In this document: one piece after another, positions 30,451 to 64,000 of the stretch
Layout of the letters: each line of letters begins with the position of its first letter
Numbering within the stretch: position 1 is the first letter of the stretch
From: Stramonita haemastoma
Taxonomy: Eukaryota > Mollusca > Gastropoda > Neogastropoda > Muricidae
Reading direction: 5' to 3'
Length of the DNA: 64,000 nucleotides
Assembly (NCBI GenBank): GCA_030674155.1
Contig: CM060325.1
Coordinates: forward strand, 21,948,408-22,012,407
The notes under the pieces: generated by a model
Database searches by the model: none
Seen by the model: only the letters and a program-made list of their open reading frames with translations
What the model was told of the DNA's origin: nothing
Made by a program: the position numbers and the translations under genes

Positions 30451-33400
30451 AACAACAAAAAAATACTTCAGAGTGAAAGAGAGAGGAGTTAGGAAAACAG
30501 AAAAGAAACAGTCAGTCAAAAACTTTAGTCAAACAACACCGATTTAAATTATTTGCATATTTTTTATTCAGTTTTTGCCGTTATATATTCCACCTGAAAA
30601 GAATATGGCAAATATGTATGTACACAGTCAGGACACTTCTGTAGTTTATATTATGTGATAAGAACCAGAATAGATGATAAAAATCACTATTTTGTGTATC
30701 ATAAACAGTCAAGTTTATTTGCAGCATGCTCGAGATTAAAAACATATACAAATAAATTATAAAAGATTCTGGGTTTTCTGTGGAGCAGACAGATAAATTT
30801 CAAACGCTTCTTTATTCAATCATCGTATATTTCTTAGGTATTTTATCTCACCATTTTTGCTCAAACAGCCATTTAAAAAAAAAACAGCAGCAGTTTAAGC
30901 CATAGTGAAGGCTGTAAATGGAAGGCAAAAGTTAAACAGGTGACTGCAAATTGTATCAGGTTTGATGGCAAGTGAACAAGTTACAATAGTTTAACAACAG
31001 CCAAAATCAGAACATTATCTTTTTTTTCATAAAGGGGACATACATACTCTGATGCATGGGCAAAGGACATGGATTTACAGGATGCATAGCCGCTGATCTT
31101 CAAATAAATCTGTGTAGAGATATTTTACTGAGTATTCTACAAAATGAAGTCATTTTAATAATGTGATTTTTTATGCACAATATATTCGGTACTGTCATGT
31201 ACAAAACTGTGAAACAATAAGATTTCTTTCTGAAATAAAATTCATCTTTATAAAACAAGTGAGACTTCAATGAGCAAGAAATAAAAATTTGATGTAATTC
31301 AATTCTATTTACAAGTACATCTGAAATAAAAAACAAACAAACAAACAAACACAACATGCAGATATTCATGGTTTTTCCCCCCACAAAGAGATCAGTTTCT
31401 GGCTACAGAGAATATACCTCCTCACATTTTCGTGTTGCCTTTGTCGCGTCTTTCCTTCTATGATGAAAAGGGCTTCCCGTCTGTATGGGATTAGATAGAG
31501 TAGTGCTGGTATACAATAAATACAGTAGTCCATTCACCTGATCTTACCACAGGACATGGGATGTCCACAGAACTAGGTATAATACTGCTGTCATGACTGA
31601 TCTGTCTTCTACAGACCCTCCCAGCTGAGACATACACCTTCCTCGTTCACCGAACGTATCTTTGGATATTATATACATATCTTTGGATATGTCAATACAT
31701 ACCAATAATTTCTGCAAAAGCATTACGAATATCCAGTTATGATCAACATAATCTCTAGACTTCAGTAATCCACAATTTAGATATGATGCTACTCGTTAAG
31801 CTGATCAAGTGACTAGAGACTGTGGATACAAAACAGGATTTGCTGAATGCACCTTTCAAGTTCAGGCAAGACTGATGCACATAGTTCTTTGTACAGGATT
31901 ACAGAATGTTCAACTTACATATGCAGAGGGGACGCTTTATGACGACTTCAAAGACATTAGCAATATCTGAATATTTGCATGTATGTGTGCCTTTAGCCAA
32001 TAGGTGAGTAAATCAACATAACAAAATACGTCTACAATACTAACACAAACTTTGAAGCAAAATGAAACAAATAAAGCAAAGGGAACACATCGTTCAAAAC
32101 CAAACTGAATTGATTTAAATTATTGCACTTTTCAACTGTGACTGAAAGCATAAATATGAAGAGGAGAAAATGCTTTCTGTACACTATTCCACTCTTTACA
32201 GGAAGGAATACATACACTGTTTTTGAACAGAGAGGAAACATGAAGAATCCTTGGTCCGTAAGACAGCCAAACCACAGCAGACCCCTCCCTCCCTCCTCCA
32301 CCTCCCATTCAGGTCACAGTCAACGTTTAGAAAAAGTCCTAGGCAGAAACATCAGAATCATCCTATGTCATACATCTTTCTTCATAGCTAGACCTAACAA
32401 AGCAACTCAAAATACCATCGAAAGTGAAGTGGTAATATAAAAAAAAACCTCTGCAAAGGAAAAGAAGAAGTATGAGTTCATCCATTCTCCAGAATGAGAG
32501 AAAACGCAGGAAAGGAGCATCATATCATGACGTGGTGTTCGTGAGAGAGTCAACAACGCACCACTGAGATTCTGTGTCCAGGCTTGAATAAGGCTGGCGT
32601 GCACACACAAGGTTTTGATCAGAATTCCGGCAATGCAGGACGTTAATTCTTTGCACACGTCCATACAACCCTGGTGCTATGGTCACACAGTGGTATATAT
32701 TATCCTTGCATGGTGTGTGTAGCATATCACAGGCGTATCTAGCGCATAATTGATAACATTGTTAAAAAAACCACAACTCAGCAGTACCTAAATTGGTAAC
32801 AACAAGACCAAACATGCGTTTCTTCTAAAGCAAAAGCATGAGTAATCTGCTGCGGCATAAACAACTGTGACACAAATGCAAAATCAGAAACATTGTTACA
32901 CAAGGTAAAAAAAAAAAAAAAATTTAAAAAGCAATGACCAGCACTGTCCTCCTGAATATCTCCAATCATGTACAATATATAATTCATTCATTTTCGACTC
33001 TTCAATGCTGGATTAACACCCACGTGCCACATGGCGATTAAATAAGTGTGCGGATCAATTTAAAGTACTGTTTTTAGTAGAATCCAACAAACAACATATG
33101 TTTGAAAGTCCAGGAGGCAAGGGGAACAAATGAACCAGTTTGAAATCTGGACAGCTGTTTCTTAACAAACAGAAGCAAAATCAAGAAGCTAGAGCATACA
33201 GCTCTGAGAGTGATGAATCAAAATGACTTGACAAAAGTCTGACCTATGCATGAACTTTCCCAACAGCCGGTAGACAGCTAGCAGTTAGACAGAAGAGAAG
33301 GCACAGATGATCACATCAACAAGCCTTCTCTCTTCCACTGTCTCTGCTCTTGCAAAACATCAACTTGCAAACTTTTGCAGCACTTTAAAAATGAGAAGAA

Positions 33401-33659
33401 AAAAAAAATCCAAAATACTATCCTTCAACAGCATTTTTCAAATCATAAAACGATCACATTGAAACGCGTCATGAAAATGAAAACTGCTAGCCAAGTGTAA
33501 AAGTGGGCATGTTAAGGCAAGAGAGAGTAGAGCAGAGTATGCTGCAGCAGAGAAAAGGCAAGGCTCCTCAGAGAGAGACACAGACAGGCAGGCAGGCAAG
33601 CAGTCACACTCCACACCACACCGCTCCACTCTCGCTGCTGCCCCCATCCAGTCAACCAA
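30450..33659 (-). other. Probable FHOD 3' UTR and downstream border
   Basis: About 3.2 kb downstream of the FHOD stop holds no SINE, no microsatellite longer than a few units and no coding-like frame, in contrast to the introns around it. SINE A resumes at 30450. AATAAA-type signals on the minus strand (TTTATT on the plus strand) occur near 30563, 30714 and 30811. A long AU-rich 3' UTR is the simplest reading, but without transcripts the end is a guess. Confidence 0.45.
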
Positions 33660-63220
<29,561 letters not shown>

Positions 63221-64000
63221 CTGGGTATTGATTGAGTCATGGACATTACCACAGGAGAAAGGCAAGTGTTTTTCTTGCCAAGGTCCAGCATTCAAACCTA
63301 CTCTTTTTCTTAATACATACAGGGAACTATAGCTGCATATCAGCTTTCTTGCTAAGGTAAAAAAGATGATGGCTTCAGGCTTGGTTTTTGTTTACTTAAT
63401 GTCATTCCTTGCAGCAGTCAATGGGACTGAGGGCTTTTTTTTTTCTGTACAAACATGGATTATCTTGAACTGACCTTCCTCTGCATTGCCAGTTCTTTCA
63501 GTGAAGCTTTTTTCAGTTTGAGTATGTGTTATGCTGACAGTGTTCTTTTGTGTGTATACCTTAATCATTGTGTTCCTCTCTGAAAGGTCTTGATATTTCA
63601 TTGAAACAAAAATAGGAATTTAAAAACAAAAACAAAAAAACTGATGGAAAGAAATTACCCAACTCCGTTTTGATGCAAAGTCATTCAGTCTGTGATGGAC
63701 TTACTTGTAGGAAAAAATGGGCAGCAAGTGTTCAACTCTCTGTTGGCTACATCAGAACATGGTAGATCAGCCGAATGGGATTTCACAAAATGCACCATGT
63801 CAAAGTTCGGTGCATATTGCTCAACTTCACTATGTCCAAGGAAAGTTTGGTATGTAAAAGGGGCCCACTAGACTAATTTCAAAGTCTTTACAGTCACATG
63901 CTACTTCCATGAGACAGGTATGTTTATAAACTTGCATACATGTAACACTCATTACCGATGAAATGAGTACGCAGAATGCACAAACCACACATGATATATG
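63221..64000. other. FHOD intron at the right edge
   Basis: Unique sequence. No further N-terminal FHOD exon recognised before the window ends. Confidence 0.5.

Overview
This is a eukaryotic, intron-rich, repeat-laden genomic window. It carries parts of two conserved animal genes, both on the minus strand, with wide introns full of tRNA-derived SINEs, MITEs, CA/GA/ATCT microsatellites and LINE copies. The interspersed repeats (three SINE families recurring every few kb) look to me like those of marine caenogastropod snails (Littorina-like). That taxonomic call rests on recollection of repeat families and was not checked by a search.

Layout, left to right. (1) 2367-24170, minus: dihydroorotate dehydrogenase (DHODH), seven exons. 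Exon 1 (start codon) is at 24168-24170. The frame is unbroken for 331 codons, and the last ~65 residues lie beyond the left edge. Intron 5 (3292-11665) contains an antisense LINE of ~7.4 kb (about 3908-11316) inserted into a CA/CCTACC minisatellite. Its ORF1 is intact (842 aa) and has an unusual combination: an RNase H1-type RNA/DNA-hybrid-binding domain, a PHD-like zinc finger and an SGNH hydrolase domain. Its ORF2 (endonuclease plus reverse transcriptase) has four frameshifts. Intron 3 holds a tandem array of 12 copies of the exon 3 / 5' splice-site junction, with a TA-flanked MITE between the array and the real exon. (2) 24.2-30.4 kb: intergenic, with two decayed LINE copies on the minus strand, SINEs and ATCT/CT microsatellites. 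(3) 33660-63220, minus: an FHOD-type formin, from an acidic exon through FH1, FH2 and the basic C-terminal DAD-like tail to a TGA at 33660-33662. Its N-terminal GBD/FH3 half lies beyond the right edge. A SINE-free stretch of ~3.2 kb (30450-33659) is probably its 3' UTR.

The two host genes are in tandem (FHOD upstream, DHODH downstream) and have unrelated jobs: actin assembly versus mitochondrial pyrimidine synthesis. I see no functional link between them. The FHOD exons contain nine or more single- or two-base indels although their amino-acid sequence and splice sites are well conserved, while DHODH has none. This looks more like uncorrected assembly indels than an old pseudogene.

Organisation of interest: splice junctions of both genes have seeded short tandem arrays, and three separate non-autonomous DNA elements can be delimited to the base from their target duplications (TA, TTAA and TAAGTA).
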